64,000 nucleotides of DNA from Tenacibaculum sp. 1_MG-2023 (GTDB lineage: Bacteria > Bacteroidota > Bacteroidia > Flavobacteriales > Flavobacteriaceae). A program made the translations under genes and the position numbers. Shown here piece by piece: positions 50,060-61,182 of this stretch (position 1 is the stretch's first letter; the number at the start of each line of letters is the position of its first letter). The notes under the pieces were generated by a model. That model was not told where the DNA came from and did no database searches. It saw nothing but the letters and a program-made list of their open reading frames with translations. The DNA lies in contig NZ_JAUORH010000004.1 in NCBI RefSeq assembly GCF_030547425.1, forward strand, positions 62,001 through 126,000. Direction: 5' to 3'.

Positions 50060-50665
50060 TTACTTAGAGTATAATTCTACGATTAACTGCTCTTTGATAT
50101 TCTCAGGAATTTGTAATCTTTCTGGTACTTTTACAAATGTTCCAGATTTTTGATCAGCATTCCAAGATAACCACTCATAAACATTGCTGTTAGATGCTAA
50201 TGAATTTTCAATAGCTTCTAAAGATTTAGATTTCTCTCTAACCGCAATAACATCTCCTTCTTTTAAACTGTAAGATGGAATGTTTACAATCTCACCATTT
50301 ACTGTAATGTGACGGTGAGAAACTAATTGACGAGCTCCACTACGAGATGGTGAAATACCTAAACGGTAAACAACATTATCTAAACGAGACTCACATAATT
50401 GTAATAAAATTTCACCTGTAACTCCTTGAGAAGATGATGCTTTTTTAAACAAATTACGGAACTGACGCTCTAATATACCATACATATATTTAGCTTTCTG
50501 CTTTTCCATTAACTGGATAGCATATTCAGATTTTTTTCCTCTACGTTTACCTACACCATGTTGTCCTGGAGGGTAATTTCTTTTTTCGAAGTTTTTATCG
50601 TCTCCGAAGATTGCTTCGCCAAACTTACGAGCAATTTTAGTTTTTGGTCCTGTATATCTTGCCAT
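50060..50665 (-). CDS. rpsD: Ribosomal protein S4
   Basis: 201 aa. [19 protein letters not shown] at the start, PGQHG, and the S4 RNA-binding domain ([41 protein letters not shown]). No N-terminal zinc-binding Cys set, so it is the C-minus form. Confidence 0.98.
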   Translation of the reverse strand: MARYTGPKTKIARKFGEAIFGDDKNFEKRNYPPGQHGVGKRRGKKSEYAIQLMEKQKAKYMYGILERQFRNLFKKASSSQGVTGEILLQLCESRLDNVVYRLGISPSRSGARQLVSHRHITVNGEIVNIPSYSLKEGDVIAVREKSKSLEAIENSLASNSNVYEWLSWNADQKSGTFVKVPERLQIPENIKEQLIVELYSK

Positions 50666-50801
50666 TTCTAATTAATTTAGTAGGGATTATGAATTAAGGC
50701 TTACTCCTTCGATAATCTGTATATCCTACTGTTGTTAAAATATTTATTTTTTGTGCACAATAGTACACTTAAATAAAATATAAGTTGAAAATTAATTCAA
50801 C

Positions 50802-51188
50802 TTATACTCTACGTCTTTTTGGTGGACGACATCCATTGTGAGGAATTGGAGTAACATCAATAATTTCTGTTACCTCGATACCTGTATTGTGGATAGATCT
50901 GATTGCAGATTCTCTACCATTACCTGGTCCTTTAACATACACCTTTACTTTACGTAAACCTGCCTCTTTAGCAACGTTAGCACAATCTTCTGCTGCTAAC
51001 TGAGCTGCGTAAGGAGTGTTCTTTTTAGAACCTCTGAAACCCATTTTACCTGCAGATGACCAAGAAATAACGTCACCTTTTTTGTTTGTTAAAGAAATAA
51101 TAATATTGTTGAACGATGCAGTTACGTGAGCTTCACCAACTGATTCTATTACAACTTTACGTTTTTTTGTTACTTTCGACTTTGCCAT
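50802..51188 (-). CDS. rpsK: Ribosomal protein S11
   Basis: 128 aa. [44 protein letters not shown] and the C-terminal [15 protein letters not shown] are diagnostic. 33 bases after rpsM. Confidence 0.98.
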   Translation of the reverse strand: MAKSKVTKKRKVVIESVGEAHVTASFNNIIISLTNKKGDVISWSSAGKMGFRGSKKNTPYAAQLAAEDCANVAKEAGLRKVKVYVKGPGNGRESAIRSIHNTGIEVTEIIDVTPIPHNGCRPPKRRRV

Positions 51189-51221
51189 GATTCTTTACTA
51201 TTAGTAAAAAATAATCAATGA

Positions 51222-51587
51222 TTATTTTTTCTTGTTAGCTACAGTTTTTCTCTTACCTTTTCTAGTACGAGAGTTATTCTTCGTTCTTTGACCTCTTAAT
51301 GGTAAACCAAGTCTGTGACGAATACCTCTTTGACATCCGATGTCCATTAAACGCTTAATGCTTAATTGAACTTCAGAACGTAACTCACCTTCAATAGTGA
51401 AAGCTCCTACTTGCTCACGAATTGCCGCAATTTGATCATCAGTCCAATCTTGAACTTTGATACTCTCATCTATATTAGCAGCAGCTAAAACTTCTTTAGC
51501 TCTACTTTTTCCTATACCAAAGATGTAAGTTAAAGCGATAACACCTCTTTTATTCTTTGGAATATCTATACCTGCGATTCTTGCCAT
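51222..51587 (-). CDS. rpsM: Ribosomal protein S13
   Basis: 121 aa. [25 protein letters not shown] and [25 protein letters not shown] with a Lys-rich tail define S13. Its start is 2 bases after the rpmJ stop. Confidence 0.98.
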   Translation of the reverse strand: MARIAGIDIPKNKRGVIALTYIFGIGKSRAKEVLAAANIDESIKVQDWTDDQIAAIREQVGAFTIEGELRSEVQLSIKRLMDIGCQRGIRHRLGLPLRGQRTKNNSRTRKGKRKTVANKKK

Positions 51588-51589
51588 AA

Positions 51590-51706
51590 CTACCCTTGTC
51601 TTTGTTTAAATCTAGGATTCTTTTTGTTAATTACATATAATCTGCCTTTTCTGCGTACAATTTTGCAGTCGGCACTTCTTTTCTTAATTGATGCTCTTAC
51701 TTTCAT
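51590..51706 (-). CDS. rpmJ: Ribosomal protein L36, zinc-free form
   Basis: 38 aa: [21 protein letters not shown] then [17 protein letters not shown], read from the ATG at 51706 to TAG at 51590. It keeps one Cys but lacks the other zinc ligands (C..C..C..H), so it is the C-minus variant, often used with zinc-independent ribosomes. Located between infA and rpsM. Confidence 0.96.
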   Translation of the reverse strand: MKVRASIKKRSADCKIVRRKGRLYVINKKNPRFKQRQG

Positions 51707-51718
51707 CAGTGTGTGTTT

Positions 51719-51934
51719 TTAATATCTGTAAGTAATTCTTGCCTTTGATAAATCATACGGACTCATTTCTAACTTCACTTTATCACCAGGTAATAATTTA
51801 ATGTAATGCATACGCATTTTTCCTGAAATGTGTGCCGTAACAATATGTCCGTTTTCTAATTCTACTCGAAACATTGCATTTGATAATGCTTCAGTAATTG
51901 TTCCGTCTTGTTGAATTGCTGGTTGCTTAGCCAT
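51719..51934 (-). CDS. infA: Translation initiation factor IF-1
   Basis: 71 aa S1-like OB-fold: [60 protein letters not shown]. It lies 1 base after secY and 12 bases before rpmJ. Confidence 0.98.
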   Translation of the reverse strand: MAKQPAIQQDGTITEALSNAMFRVELENGHIVTAHISGKMRMHYIKLLPGDKVKLEMSPYDLSKARITYRY

Positions 51935-51935
51935 A

Positions 51936-53258
51936 TTATTTTAATGATTTTCTGTTACTGTTACCTGTTTTCATTAAACCATCATAACGACTGTTTAATA
52001 AATACGAGTTTATTTGCTGTATCGTGTCGATTGCAACCCCTACCATAATGATTAATGATGTTCCTCCATAAAACATTGCCCAGTTTTGAGTAACTCCAAA
52101 CTTTACAATAATTGCTGGTAAAATAGATAAAGCTGCTAAAAATATAGACCCTGGTAATGTGATTCTCGACAATACTGAATCTAAAAAGTTAGCAGTTTCT
52201 TCACCTGGTTTATATCCAGGAACAAAACCATTACTTCTCTTTAAGTCTTCTGCCATTTTATTCGTTGGAATAGTAATAGCAGTGTAGAAGTAACTAAAGA
52301 TAATAATTAATAATGCAAATATAACGTTATACCATAAACCGTTAATATCAGTTAAACTGTTTAATGCTGGGTACTTTTGCCCTAGTGCTATTGGTAAAAA
52401 CATAATAGCTTGTGCAAAAATAATTGGCATTACTCCAGCTGCATTCAATTTTAATGGAATGTACTGTCTTGCGCCATCAACATCTTTAATGTTTGTAACT
52501 GCTGTACGACGTGCGTATTGAACGGCTACTTTACGTACTGCTGTAACTAATAATACGGTTAACAAGATTACTACAAACCAAACTATTAATTCGATTAAAA
52601 TCATCATAATTCCTCCAGCACCTGCAGTTTGCTTAGAAACTAACTCTTGTATAAATGCTGCTGGGAAGTTTGCGATAATACCAACGGTAATTAATAATGA
52701 TATTCCATTACCAACTCCTTTATCAGTAATACGCTCTCCTAACCACATTGCAAAAATTGTTCCTGCACTTAAAAGAATGATAGATGATACCCAAAATGTT
52801 GCTCCTGTTACTAAAAATGCTTCTTGCGGTAAACCCATTTGATTTTGAATTACTCCAATATAGGTTGGTGCTTGAAATAATGTAATAGCAATAGTAAGCC
52901 ATCTTGTTATTTGCGTAATCTTCTTACGTCCACTTTCTCCATCTTTTTGTAATTTCTGTAAATATGGTACCGCAATACCCATTAACTGAACTACAATTGA
53001 TGCAGAAATATAAGGCATTATACCAAGTGCCATTACTGACGCTCTAGCAAATGCCCCTCCTGTAAATGCGTTTAATAAACCTAAAAGTCCACTGTCAGTA
53101 CTGTCTTTTAATGCTGATAACTGAGTAGGATCAATTCCTGGTAATGGAACTGCTGCCATAAAACGGTAAACAGCGATTAAACCTAAGGTTAAAAGTAATT
53201 TCTCTTTTAACTCTTCAATCTTCCAAATGTCTTTTAAAGTATTTATAAAATTCATCAT
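51936..53258 (-). CDS. secY: Protein translocase subunit SecY
   Basis: 440 aa with about ten transmembrane helices. [12 protein letters not shown] near the N-terminus, [28 protein letters not shown] and [17 protein letters not shown] are SecY signatures. It forms the inner-membrane channel with SecE/G; all signal-peptide proteins in this window depend on it. 9 bases after rplO. Confidence 0.98.
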   Translation of the reverse strand: MMNFINTLKDIWKIEELKEKLLLTLGLIAVYRFMAAVPLPGIDPTQLSALKDSTDSGLLGLLNAFTGGAFARASVMALGIMPYISASIVVQLMGIAVPYLQKLQKDGESGRKKITQITRWLTIAITLFQAPTYIGVIQNQMGLPQEAFLVTGATFWVSSIILLSAGTIFAMWLGERITDKGVGNGISLLITVGIIANFPAAFIQELVSKQTAGAGGIMMILIELIVWFVVILLTVLLVTAVRKVAVQYARRTAVTNIKDVDGARQYIPLKLNAAGVMPIIFAQAIMFLPIALGQKYPALNSLTDINGLWYNVIFALLIIIFSYFYTAITIPTNKMAEDLKRSNGFVPGYKPGEETANFLDSVLSRITLPGSIFLAALSILPAIIVKFGVTQNWAMFYGGTSLIIMVGVAIDTIQQINSYLLNSRYDGLMKTGNSNRKSLK

Positions 53259-53267
53259 TTACAATTC

Positions 53268-53717
53268 TTATAATGTTACTGCTTCACCTCCTGCTGCTTC
53301 AATAGCCGCTTTAGCTGATGCTGTAAATTTATGTACAGTTATATTTAATTTAGCTTTTAACTCTCCACCACCTAATATTTTAACTAAGTCGTTTTTACGA
53401 GCTAATCTGTTTTCTACTAAAACGTCTAAATTTACTGTATCTGTTATCTTTCCGTTATCTACTAATGATTGTAACTTGTCTAAATTTACACCAACATATT
53501 CTTTACGATTAATGTTAGTGAAACCAAATTTAGGCACACGTCTTTGAAGTGGCATTTGCCCTCCTTCAAATCCTATTTTACGAGAATAACCAGAACGAGA
53601 TTTAGCTCCTTTATGTCCTCTTGTAGAGGTACCTCCGTGACCAGAACCTTCTCCACGAGCGATTCTTTTACCGCTTTTTGTAGATCCTGCTGCTGGTTTT
53701 AAGTTGTGTAAACTCAT
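53268..53717 (-). CDS. rplO: Ribosomal protein L15
   Basis: 149 aa: MSLHNLKPAAGSTKSGKRIARGEGSGHGGTSTRGHKGAKSRSG at the start and the C-terminal KFTASAKAAIEAAGGEAVTL are typical. Confidence 0.97.
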   Translation of the reverse strand: MSLHNLKPAAGSTKSGKRIARGEGSGHGGTSTRGHKGAKSRSGYSRKIGFEGGQMPLQRRVPKFGFTNINRKEYVGVNLDKLQSLVDNGKITDTVNLDVLVENRLARKNDLVKILGGGELKAKLNITVHKFTASAKAAIEAAGGEAVTL

Positions 53718-53729
53718 CTTTATATTGTC

Positions 53730-53912
53730 TTATTTAATTTCTTCAACAGAAACTAAGTGTGAAACTTTACTTACCATACCCAAAATTGTAGCTGATGCAT
53801 CATGTTCTACAGTTTGGTTCATTTTACGTAAACCTAACGCCTCTAACGTTCTTTTTTGATTTTTAAGGCGACCGATTTGACTTTTTACTTGTGTAACTCT
53901 AATTTTACTCAT
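53730..53912 (-). CDS. rpmD: Ribosomal protein L30
   Basis: 60 aa: IRVTQVKSQIGRLKNQKRTLEALGLRKMNQTVEHDASATILGMVSKVSHLV. Single small alpha/beta domain, between rpsE and rplO. Confidence 0.97.
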   Translation of the reverse strand: MSKIRVTQVKSQIGRLKNQKRTLEALGLRKMNQTVEHDASATILGMVSKVSHLVSVEEIK

Positions 53913-53923
53913 CGTCTTAAATT

Positions 53924-54445
53924 TTAACCGTTAAAAACTTTCTCTAAAGATATACCTCTTTGCTTAGCAATAGTTGCCGCACTACGTAATTGTAATAAAG
54001 CATCAAAAGTTGCTTTTACTACGTTATGAGGATTTGATGACCCTTGAGATTTTGATAATACATCTTTAATACCAACAGCTTCTAATACTAAACGTACAGC
54101 ACCCCCAGCAATAACCCCGGTACCGTGTGAAGCAGGCTTAACGAATACTTTCGCTCCACCAAATTTACCTTTTTGCTCGTGTGGTAATGTTCCTTCTAAA
54201 ATAGGGATACGTACTAAATTTTTCTTTGCGTCTTCTACTGCTTTTGCAATTGCAGAAGAAACATCTTTAGACTTTCCTAATCCATGACCTACAACTCCGT
54301 TACCATCTCCTACCACTACGATTGCAGAGAAACCAAATGCTCTACCTCCTTTAGTTACTTTGGTAACACGTTGTACACCTACTAATTTATCTACAAGCTC
54401 TAATCCGCTTGGTTTTACTCTTTCTACGTTTTTATATCCTAACAT
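53924..54445 (-). CDS. rpsE: Ribosomal protein S5
   Basis: 173 aa. The N-terminal double-stranded RNA-binding segment ([45 protein letters not shown]) and the C-terminal ribosomal fold domain ([43 protein letters not shown]) are clear. Confidence 0.98.
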   Translation of the reverse strand: MLGYKNVERVKPSGLELVDKLVGVQRVTKVTKGGRAFGFSAIVVVGDGNGVVGHGLGKSKDVSSAIAKAVEDAKKNLVRIPILEGTLPHEQKGKFGGAKVFVKPASHGTGVIAGGAVRLVLEAVGIKDVLSKSQGSSNPHNVVKATFDALLQLRSAATIAKQRGISLEKVFNG

Positions 54446-54456
54446 AATATAATTTC

Positions 54457-54807
54457 TTAAAATTTTAAACCAGCTTCTCTTGCAGCGTCTGCTAATACTT
54501 TAACTCTACCGTGGTATAAATATCCGTTACGGTCGAAAGCAACAGTATCTACGCCAGCTTTAACAGCTTTTTCAGCAATTGCTTTCCCTACAGATGTAGC
54601 CGCTTCTGCTTTAGAGCTAGATGTAATTTCTTTATCTCTTGATGATGCAGATGCTAATGTTACACCAGCAACGTCATCGATTAACTGAGCATAGATTTCT
54701 TTGTTACTTCTAAAAACTGATAACCTTGGTTTCTCAGCTGTACCTGTAACAATTTTTCTAATTCTATACTTAATTCGTTGTCTTCTTTCAAGCTTTGATA
54801 ATGCCAT
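54457..54807 (-). CDS. rplR: Ribosomal protein L18
   Basis: 116 aa: [38 protein letters not shown] and the C-terminal [23 protein letters not shown]. Binds 5S rRNA with L5. Confidence 0.98.
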   Translation of the reverse strand: MALSKLERRQRIKYRIRKIVTGTAEKPRLSVFRSNKEIYAQLIDDVAGVTLASASSRDKEITSSSKAEAATSVGKAIAEKAVKAGVDTVAFDRNGYLYHGRVKVLADAAREAGLKF

Positions 54808-54825
54808 AATAATTTCTCTTATTTA

Positions 54826-55371
54826 TTATGCAGATTTACCTGCTTTTCTTCTTAATACTTCTCCTACAAACTTAACTCCTTTTCCTTTATAAGGCTCTGG
54901 CCTACGGAATGAACGAATTTTTGCTGCAACTTGACCAACTAATTGTTTGTCATGTGAAGTTAATTTTACAATTGGATTCTTACCTTTTTCAGATACAGTT
55001 TCAACCTTAACTTCTGGAGCTAAATTTAAAACAATGTTATGAGAGAAACCTAAGGCTAAATCTAACTTCTGTCCTTGGTTAGATGCTCTATAACCAACAC
55101 CTACTAACTCTAATTCTTTAGTAAAACCTTTACTTACACCTTCAACCATGTTATTGATTAAAGCACGGTATAAACCATGTGCAGCTCTATGATCTTTACT
55201 TTCTGATGGTCTTTCTAAAGTGACTGTACCATCTTCAACTTTTACAGTAATTCCAGACTTAATTTCTTGAGTTAACTCTCCTAATTTTCCTTTTACTGTT
55301 ACCACATTTCCGTCTACTTTTACTTCAACACCTTGTGGCAATGCGATTGGATTTTTTCCTATTCTACTCAT
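54826..55371 (-). CDS. rplF: Ribosomal protein L6
   Basis: 181 aa from the ATG at 55371, giving the standard start MSRIGKNPIALPQGV. An in-frame ATG at 55416 would overlap rpsH by 29 bases and add 15 unrelated residues, so it is rejected. The C-terminal IRSFRRPEPYKGKGVKF is diagnostic. Confidence 0.97.
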   Translation of the reverse strand: MSRIGKNPIALPQGVEVKVDGNVVTVKGKLGELTQEIKSGITVKVEDGTVTLERPSESKDHRAAHGLYRALINNMVEGVSKGFTKELELVGVGYRASNQGQKLDLALGFSHNIVLNLAPEVKVETVSEKGKNPIVKLTSHDKQLVGQVAAKIRSFRRPEPYKGKGVKFVGEVLRRKAGKSA

Positions 55372-55387
55372 CTTACAAAATGTTTTT

Positions 55388-55786
55388 TTAGTAAACGTAA
55401 CATAATACTTCTCCACCTACGTTCTCTAGTCTTGCTTTTTTGTTTGTCATTACACCTCTTGATGTAGAAACAATAGCAATACCTAACCCGTTTAATACTC
55501 TTGGCATTTCTTTAGCGCCAACGTATCTACGTAAACCTGGTGTTGAAATTCTTTGAATCTTTCTGATTACTGACTCTTTCGTATCACGATCGTATTTTAA
55601 AGCTATTTTAATAGTTCCTTGAACTTTATCTTCATTGAACTGATAACTTAAAATGTAACCTTGATCGAACAAAATTTTCGTCATTTCCTTCTTCAACTTT
55701 GAAGCAGGAACTTCAACTACTCTGTGATTTGCTGCAATAGCATTTCTCACACGAGTAAGAAAATCCGCGATTGGATCTGTATACAT
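55388..55786 (-). CDS. rpsH: Ribosomal protein S8
   Basis: 132 aa: [14 protein letters not shown] at the start and the C-terminal [32 protein letters not shown]. It begins a new transcription unit: 376 bases separate it from rpsN, with a terminator, promoter and leader between. S8 is the autogenous repressor of the spc operon in other bacteria. Confidence 0.97.
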   Translation of the reverse strand: MYTDPIADFLTRVRNAIAANHRVVEVPASKLKKEMTKILFDQGYILSYQFNEDKVQGTIKIALKYDRDTKESVIRKIQRISTPGLRRYVGAKEMPRVLNGLGIAIVSTSRGVMTNKKARLENVGGEVLCYVY

Positions 55787-55957
55787 AGTTAATTAAATTG
55801 TGGTTTTGGTTTTTAGCGACTCTATTTTACTTGATAAAGTACAGTTACTAAACCTGAAACCAGTTAATATTTATTTTTCGTTTTTCAAGGTAAAATCTCG
55901 TAGGCATTATACTATTACAAGTATTTACTTACAAGGCGTAATTTACCTCACAAAAAC
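55787..55957 (-). promoter_or_regulatory. Leader of the rpsH unit
   Basis: From the predicted transcription start (about 55957) to the rpsH ATG there are about 170 untranslated bases. A distant exact pairing, AGGTAAA with TTTACCT (about 55938-55944 and 55887-55893), would close a 58-base stem-loop with internal GCC/TGCC segments. Such leaders can be sites for ribosomal protein feedback. No known binding motif was recognised. Confidence 0.45.
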
Positions 55958-55963
55958 AGTGTG

Positions 55964-55993
55964 CAAATATACATAAACTTTTTGAAAATCAAA
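55964..55993 (-). promoter_or_regulatory. Promoter of the rpsH-rplQ transcription unit
   Basis: On the minus strand TTTG (55993-55990), 18 bases, then TATATTTG (55971-55964) give an exact match to the Bacteroidetes sigma-A promoter TTTG-N17-20-TANNTTTG. It lies after the terminator that follows rpsN, 178 bases before the rpsH start codon. Confidence 0.82.
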
Positions 55994-56104
55994 CCTTTTT
56001 GATGATTATCATTTTTAGTATCAAAATATTACGTTTTTGCTAGTATGTTTAATCTAAAATGAAACTCAAAAAAACTACTTATTACAACTCTATTTTTAAG
56101 CAAA

Positions 56105-56138
56105 AAAGGTGTACAACTTTGTATTGTTGTACACCTTT
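56105..56138 (-). terminator. Intrinsic terminator after rpsN
   Basis: AAAGGTGTACAAC and GTTGTACACCTTT form a perfect 13-bp stem with an 8-base loop; on the minus strand TTTTTTG follows. It lies 25 bases after rpsN and separates it from rpsH, within what is usually one spc operon. Confidence 0.93.
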
Positions 56139-56162
56139 ATATTTTGTATCTAAAGAGCTATT

Positions 56163-56432
56163 TTACCAGCTTGCTTTCTTAACACCTGGAATTAATCCTT
56201 GGTTAGCCATTTCACGGAAAGTAACACGTGAAATTCCGAACTGACGCATATATCCTTTTGGACGTCCAGTTAGTTTACAACGGTTGTGCATTCTAATTGG
56301 TGATGCGTTTTTTGGTAACTTTTGTAACGCTTCGTAGTCTCCAGCTTCTTTTAAAGCTTTTCTCTTTTCTGCATACTTAGCAACCATTTTAGCTCTTTTA
56401 CGCTCACGCGCTTTCATTGATTCTTTAGCCAT
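56163..56432 (-). CDS. rpsN: Ribosomal protein S14, long zinc-free form
   Basis: 89 aa. [26 protein letters not shown] and [40 protein letters not shown]. Only one Cys, so it is the long C-minus form that needs no zinc. 4 bases after rplE. Confidence 0.97.
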   Translation of the reverse strand: MAKESMKARERKRAKMVAKYAEKRKALKEAGDYEALQKLPKNASPIRMHNRCKLTGRPKGYMRQFGISRVTFREMANQGLIPGVKKASW

Positions 56433-56436
56433 CTTA

Positions 56437-56988
56437 TTAATTCTTTTTAAATGGTAATCCTAATTCTCCTAATAATGATTTAGCTTCTTTATCAGTATTT
56501 GCAGATGTTACGAAAGTAATATCCATACCACTAATTTTTTTCACTTGATCAATATTAATCTCTGGGTAGATGATTTGTTCAGTAACTCCTAAGTTGTAAT
56601 TACCTCTACCATCAAAACCATTTGCCTTGATTCCGTTAAAATCTCTTACACGTGGTAAAGAAGCTGTAACTAATCTATCTAAAAATTCGTACATTTTATC
56701 TCCTCTTAACGTAACCTTTGCACCAATTGGCATTCCTTTACGTAATTTGAAGTTTGCAACGTCTTTTTTAGAGATTGTAGATACTGCTTTTTGACCTGTA
56801 ATCGTTGTTAACTCGTCAATAGCATATTCTATTAATTTCTTATCTGCTATAGCTGCACCAACACCTTTACTTACAACGATTTTTTGTAATTTAGGTACTT
56901 GCATTACATTGCTATAACCAAATTCATCAGTAAGAGCTTTGATAACTCTGCTCTTGTACTCTTCTTTTAATCTTGGTACGTAACTCAT
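56437..56988 (-). CDS. rplE: Ribosomal protein L5
   Basis: 183 aa: [41 protein letters not shown] and [18 protein letters not shown] are L5 signatures. 2 bases after rplX. Confidence 0.98.
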   Translation of the reverse strand: MSYVPRLKEEYKSRVIKALTDEFGYSNVMQVPKLQKIVVSKGVGAAIADKKLIEYAIDELTTITGQKAVSTISKKDVANFKLRKGMPIGAKVTLRGDKMYEFLDRLVTASLPRVRDFNGIKANGFDGRGNYNLGVTEQIIYPEINIDQVKKISGMDITFVTSANTDKEAKSLLGELGLPFKKN

Positions 56989-56990
56989 TG

Positions 56991-57305
56991 TTATATTGCT
57001 TTATCTGATTTTCTTGAAACTCTAACTTTTTTTCCACTTTCCTTATCAAAGTCATACCCTACTCTTACTGTTTTACCATTTTCGATTAAGGCAACGTTTG
57101 ATATATGTAATGGAGCTTCTTTCTTTACAATTCCTCCTTGTGGATTTGCAGCACTTGGTTTAGTGTGTTTAGACACCATATTTACACCTTCTACTACTAC
57201 TCTATCCTTATCTTTAAGAATTTGTAAAACTTTCCCTTCAGATCCTTTGTGATCTCCTGCTATAACTTTAACAGTATCTCCTGATTTAATTTTAAATTTT
57301 TTCAT
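56991..57305 (-). CDS. rplX: Ribosomal protein L24
   Basis: 104 aa. KOW motif [36 protein letters not shown], then [27 protein letters not shown]. Early assembly protein of the large subunit. Confidence 0.98.
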   Translation of the reverse strand: MKKFKIKSGDTVKVIAGDHKGSEGKVLQILKDKDRVVVEGVNMVSKHTKPSAANPQGGIVKKEAPLHISNVALIENGKTVRVGYDFDKESGKKVRVSRKSDKAI

Positions 57306-57319
57306 TTTAAAATCTGATT

Positions 57320-57688
57320 TTATAACACCTCAGGTGCTAATGATACTATTTTCATAAATTGTTTCTCACGTAATTCACGAGCCACAGGTCCGAATACACG
57401 TGTTCCTCTCATTTCCTCTGTAGGATTTAAAAGTACACAAGCATTATCATCAAATCTGATATATGATCCGTCTTTACGTCTAACTTCTTTCTTAGTACGA
57501 ACAACAACTGCACGAGATACTTGACCTTTCTTTACAGTTCCGTTTGGAGTTGCAGATTTTACCGATACTACAATTTTATCTCCAACGCTAGCGTAACGCT
57601 TTTTTGTTCCTCCTAAAACTCTAATCACTAAAACTTCTTTTGCTCCAGTGTTATCTGCGACTTTTAATCTTGATTCTGTCTGTAACAT
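57320..57688 (-). CDS. rplN: Ribosomal protein L14
   Basis: 122 aa: [27 protein letters not shown] and [29 protein letters not shown]. 1 base after rpsQ. Confidence 0.98.
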   Translation of the reverse strand: MLQTESRLKVADNTGAKEVLVIRVLGGTKKRYASVGDKIVVSVKSATPNGTVKKGQVSRAVVVRTKKEVRRKDGSYIRFDDNACVLLNPTEEMRGTRVFGPVARELREKQFMKIVSLAPEVL

Positions 57689-57689
57689 A

Positions 57690-57947
57690 TTATTTAGCTC
57701 TTTCTAGGATTTCTACTAATCTCCAACGCTTAGATTTACTCATAGGACGTGTTTCCATGATCCTTACAGTATCACCTTCGTTGCAATCGTTATTCTCGTC
57801 ATGTGCAACGTACTTCTTAGTCTTTAATACGAACTTTCCGTACATTGGGTGCTTTACTCTTTTTACCTCGTTTACAACGATAGATTTCTCCATCTTGTTA
57901 CTAGATACTACACCGATTCTCTCTTTTCTAAGATTTCTTTTTTCCAT
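57690..57947 (-). CDS. rpsQ: Ribosomal protein S17
   Basis: 85 aa: [48 protein letters not shown] and [24 protein letters not shown] are the S17 OB-fold motifs. Confidence 0.98.
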   Translation of the reverse strand: MEKRNLRKERIGVVSSNKMEKSIVVNEVKRVKHPMYGKFVLKTKKYVAHDENNDCNEGDTVRIMETRPMSKSKRWRLVEILERAK

Positions 57948-57965
57948 CTTTAAAACTGACTAGAA

Positions 57966-58157
57966 TTATTGTAATTCTCTTTTAGTTAACTCTGTAGCAA
58001 TTCTTGCTACAGTTTTTCTTAAGCTGCGTAACTCTAATGGGTTTTCCAATGGAGTTATGGCGTGAGCCATCTTAAGATCAGTATAATTTTTCTTCAACGC
58101 CCCTAGCTTTTCTTGTAAGTCAGCTGTTGATAATTCTTTAATTTCTGATTGTTTCAT
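57966..58157 (-). CDS. rpmC: Ribosomal protein L29
   Basis: 63 aa, two helices: KELSTADLQEKLGALKKNYTDLKMAHAI-x-PLENPLELRSLRKTVARIATELTKREL. Located between rplP and rpsQ as normal. Confidence 0.97.
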   Translation of the reverse strand: MKQSEIKELSTADLQEKLGALKKNYTDLKMAHAITPLENPLELRSLRKTVARIATELTKRELQ

Positions 58158-58169
58158 GATCTAATAGAA

Positions 58170-58601
58170 TTAAGCGTTATAATCAAAATCTCTTGCTATT
58201 ACAAACTTCGTTTTTACAGGAAGTTTTTGCGCTGCTAAACGTAAAGCTTCTTTTGCTACTTCCATTGGTACTCCACCAATTTCAAACAAAATTCTACCTG
58301 GTTTTACAACTGCTACAAAATGGTCTGGTGCACCTTTACCTTTACCCATACGTACCTCTAATGGTTTCTTAGTGATAGGTTTATCTGGGAAAATTTTAAT
58401 CCAAAGTTGCCCCTCTCTTTTCATATAACGAGTTGCCGCAATACGAGCTGCCTCAATTTGACGAGAGGTAAGTAAGTTCTGGTCTAATGATTTGATACCA
58501 AACATTCCGTTAGAAAGTTCAGTACCTCTACCAGAGTTACCTTTCATATTTCCTTTCGCCTTCTGTACCTTACGGTATTTTACTCTTTTTGGCTGTAACA
58601 T
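58170..58601 (-). CDS. rplP: Ribosomal protein L16
   Basis: 143 aa: [55 protein letters not shown] and [26 protein letters not shown]. Slightly longer than the usual 136-139. Confidence 0.98.
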   Translation of the reverse strand: MLQPKRVKYRKVQKAKGNMKGNSGRGTELSNGMFGIKSLDQNLLTSRQIEAARIAATRYMKREGQLWIKIFPDKPITKKPLEVRMGKGKGAPDHFVAVVKPGRILFEIGGVPMEVAKEALRLAAQKLPVKTKFVIARDFDYNA

Positions 58602-58620
58602 TGTTAATTTCTTTTAAAAA

Positions 58621-59337
58621 TTATTTTCTTCTGCGAGGTTGACGTTTACCACCACCTTTGTTTCCACTACCTTTTTGCTTAGATAGTCCAACTAATGGAG
58701 ATAATTCACGTTTTCCATAAACCTCACCTTTCATAATCCATACTTTCACACCGATTCTTCCGTATGTAGTATGTGCTTCAACAAGTGCATAATCGATATC
58801 TGCTCTAAAGGTAGAAAGAGGAATTCTTCCTTCTTTGTAATGCTCAGAACGTGCCATTTCAGCTCCATTTAAACGACCTGATAATTGCACTTTAATTCCT
58901 TCTGCATTCATTCTCATTGCAGCTGCGATTGCCATTTTAGTAGCTCGCTTGTAAGAAATTCTGTTTTCGATTTGACGAGCAACACTAGCTGCAACTAATT
59001 TTGCATCTAATTCTGGACGTTTAATTTCGAAAATATTAATTTGAACTTCTTTACCAGTAATTTTCTTAAGCTCTTCTTTTAACTTGTCTACCTCTTGACC
59101 TCCTTTACCAATAATGATACCTGGACGTGCAGTAGTGATAGTAACGGTTACAAGCTTTAAAGTACGCTCAATAATAACTCTTGATACACTTGCTTTAGAT
59201 AATCTAGCATATAAATACTTTCTTATCTTATCATCTTCAGCAATCTTATCTCCGTAGTCATTTCCACCATACCAGTTAGATTCCCATCCTCTGATAATTC
59301 CTAAACGATTTCCTATTGGATTTGTCTTTTGTCCCAT
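58621..59337 (-). CDS. rpsC: Ribosomal protein S3
   Basis: 238 aa: [26 protein letters not shown] domain with [15 protein letters not shown], and the C-terminal S3 domain ([31 protein letters not shown]). Gly/Lys/Arg-rich tail. Confidence 0.98.
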   Translation of the reverse strand: MGQKTNPIGNRLGIIRGWESNWYGGNDYGDKIAEDDKIRKYLYARLSKASVSRVIIERTLKLVTVTITTARPGIIIGKGGQEVDKLKEELKKITGKEVQINIFEIKRPELDAKLVAASVARQIENRISYKRATKMAIAAAMRMNAEGIKVQLSGRLNGAEMARSEHYKEGRIPLSTFRADIDYALVEAHTTYGRIGVKVWIMKGEVYGKRELSPLVGLSKQKGSGNKGGGKRQPRRRK

Positions 59338-59348
59338 TTCTACTTTGA

Positions 59349-59753
59349 TTAATTACTGTTATTTTTAGTTCCTAACTCTAAAGTTACGTGATTAGAACGC
59401 TTACGAATTCTATGTGCACGACCTTGTGGAGCTGGTCTTAACCTTTTTAACATACCTGCGCTATCAACACAAATTGATTTTACGTATAACCCAGCATCTT
59501 CGATACTCGCATCTTCATTTTTAGCTTGCCAGTTAGCAATAGCTGATAATAATAACTTTTCTAAGTTACGTGATGCTTCTTTTGAACTGAACTTTAAAAT
59601 TTGTAAAGCTTTTTCAACTTCTACTCCTCTTACTAAATCTGCTACCAAGCGCATTTTCCTTGGTGATGTAGGACAATTAGTTAATTTAGCAAAAGCTCTA
59701 GACTTTCTAGCTTCTTTTAACTGTGTTGCCATGTTATGTTTACGACTTCCCAT
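59349..59753 (-). CDS. rplV: Ribosomal protein L22
   Basis: 134 aa from [12 protein letters not shown]; an alternative Met is at residue 8. Core: [28 protein letters not shown] and [26 protein letters not shown]. The internal loop reaches the exit tunnel. Confidence 0.97.
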   Translation of the reverse strand: MGSRKHNMATQLKEARKSRAFAKLTNCPTSPRKMRLVADLVRGVEVEKALQILKFSSKEASRNLEKLLLSAIANWQAKNEDASIEDAGLYVKSICVDSAGMLKRLRPAPQGRAHRIRKRSNHVTLELGTKNNSN

Positions 59754-59762
59754 AATTTCCTA

Positions 59763-60041
59763 CTATTTTTTACCTTTATTTTTTGCACCAGCGTGTCCTC
59801 TAAACGAGCGTGTTGGTGAAAATTCGCCTAATTTATGACCTACCATGTTTTCAGTAACGTAAACTGGTACAAACTGACGTCCGTTGTGAACTGCAATTGT
59901 TTGTCCTACGAAATCAGGGGTAATCATACTTGCTCTAGACCAAGTTTTGATAACTGACTTACTACCTGCTTCTACGTTAGCTAACACTTTCTTCTCTAAC
60001 TTATAGTGAACGTAAGGTCCTTTTTTTAATGATCTTGCCAT
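59763..60041 (-). CDS. rpsS: Ribosomal protein S19
   Basis: 92 aa: [18 protein letters not shown] and [49 protein letters not shown]. Confidence 0.98.
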   Translation of the reverse strand: MARSLKKGPYVHYKLEKKVLANVEAGSKSVIKTWSRASMITPDFVGQTIAVHNGRQFVPVYVTENMVGHKLGEFSPTRSFRGHAGAKNKGKK

Positions 60042-60047
60042 GGTTTA

Positions 60048-60872
60048 TTATTTCTTTCTACGTTCTACGATATACTTATTACTAGCTTTGGTCTTTGATC
60101 TAGTCTTATATCCTTTAGCAGGAATACCGTTTCTAGATCTTGGATGCCCTCCAGAAGAACGTCCTTCACCACCTCCCATTGGGTGATCAACTGGGTTCAT
60201 TCTTACTGCATTCGTTCTTGGTCTTCTTCCTAACCATCTACTTCTACCTGCTTTACCTGAAACTAATAACTGGTGATCTGAGTTAGACACTACTCCAATT
60301 GTAGCCATACAAGTTAATAAGATAAATCTTGTTTCTCCAGAAGGTAATTTAACTGTTGCATATTTACCTTCTTTCGCTAGTAATTGAGCAAAAGCTCCAG
60401 CAGAACGAGCCATAACAGCTCCTTGACCTGGATGTAACTCTATACAAGAAATTGTAGTACCTAAAGGAATTTCACTTAAGTACATAGCATTTCCAACTTC
60501 TGGAGCTGCATCTTTTCCTGAAATGATTGTTTGACCTACTTTTAATCCGTTTTGTGCAATTACATAACGTTTTTCACCATCAGCATAACTAACTAATGCA
60601 ATAAATGCCGTACGGTTTGGATCGTACTCGATAGTTTTTACTGTTGCAGGAATACCTTGCTTATCTCTTTTAAAATCGATAATACGGTATTTTTGTTTAT
60701 GACCTCCACCTATGTTACGTGTAGTCATTCTACCCTGATTGTTTCGACCTCCAGATCGTTTTTTCGGAGCTAATAAAGATTTCTCCGGCTTATCAGTAGT
60801 AATGGTGTCGAACCCATTTACAACTCTAAAACGCTGACCTGGTGTTATTGGTTTTAATTTTCTAACTGACAT
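60048..60872 (-). CDS. rplB: Ribosomal protein L2
   Basis: 274 aa: [42 protein letters not shown] and the peptidyl-transferase region [24 protein letters not shown]. Confidence 0.98.
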   Translation of the reverse strand: MSVRKLKPITPGQRFRVVNGFDTITTDKPEKSLLAPKKRSGGRNNQGRMTTRNIGGGHKQKYRIIDFKRDKQGIPATVKTIEYDPNRTAFIALVSYADGEKRYVIAQNGLKVGQTIISGKDAAPEVGNAMYLSEIPLGTTISCIELHPGQGAVMARSAGAFAQLLAKEGKYATVKLPSGETRFILLTCMATIGVVSNSDHQLLVSGKAGRSRWLGRRPRTNAVRMNPVDHPMGGGEGRSSGGHPRSRNGIPAKGYKTRSKTKASNKYIVERRKK

Positions 60873-60883
60873 TCTGTCTTTTC

Positions 60884-61174
60884 TTAAAGATTGTTATAAA
60901 AATCAATAGTTTCTCCTTCAGCTAACTGAACGATTGCTTTCTTGTACCCACTTGTTATCCCTGTTACTAAACCTTTTTTAGTGTATTTAGTTTTTCTTTG
61001 AATAGGATAGTTCATTGTTTTTACAGATTCAATCGCTACACCATAAGTAGCTTCAACAGCTCCTTTGATTTCTAATTTGTTAGCTTTCTTATTTACAACA
61101 AATGTATAACGGTTATTTAACTCGCTATCATTTGTAGCTTTTTCTGTAATAATAGGTTTAATTAAAATACTCAT
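60884..61174 (-). CDS. rplW: Ribosomal protein L23
   Basis: 96 aa: [59 protein letters not shown]. Sits at the tunnel exit. 11 bases before rplB. Confidence 0.97.
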   Translation of the reverse strand: MSILIKPIITEKATNDSELNNRYTFVVNKKANKLEIKGAVEATYGVAIESVKTMNYPIQRKTKYTKKGLVTGITSGYKKAIVQLAEGETIDFYNNL

Positions 61175-61182
61175 CTTGTTCC

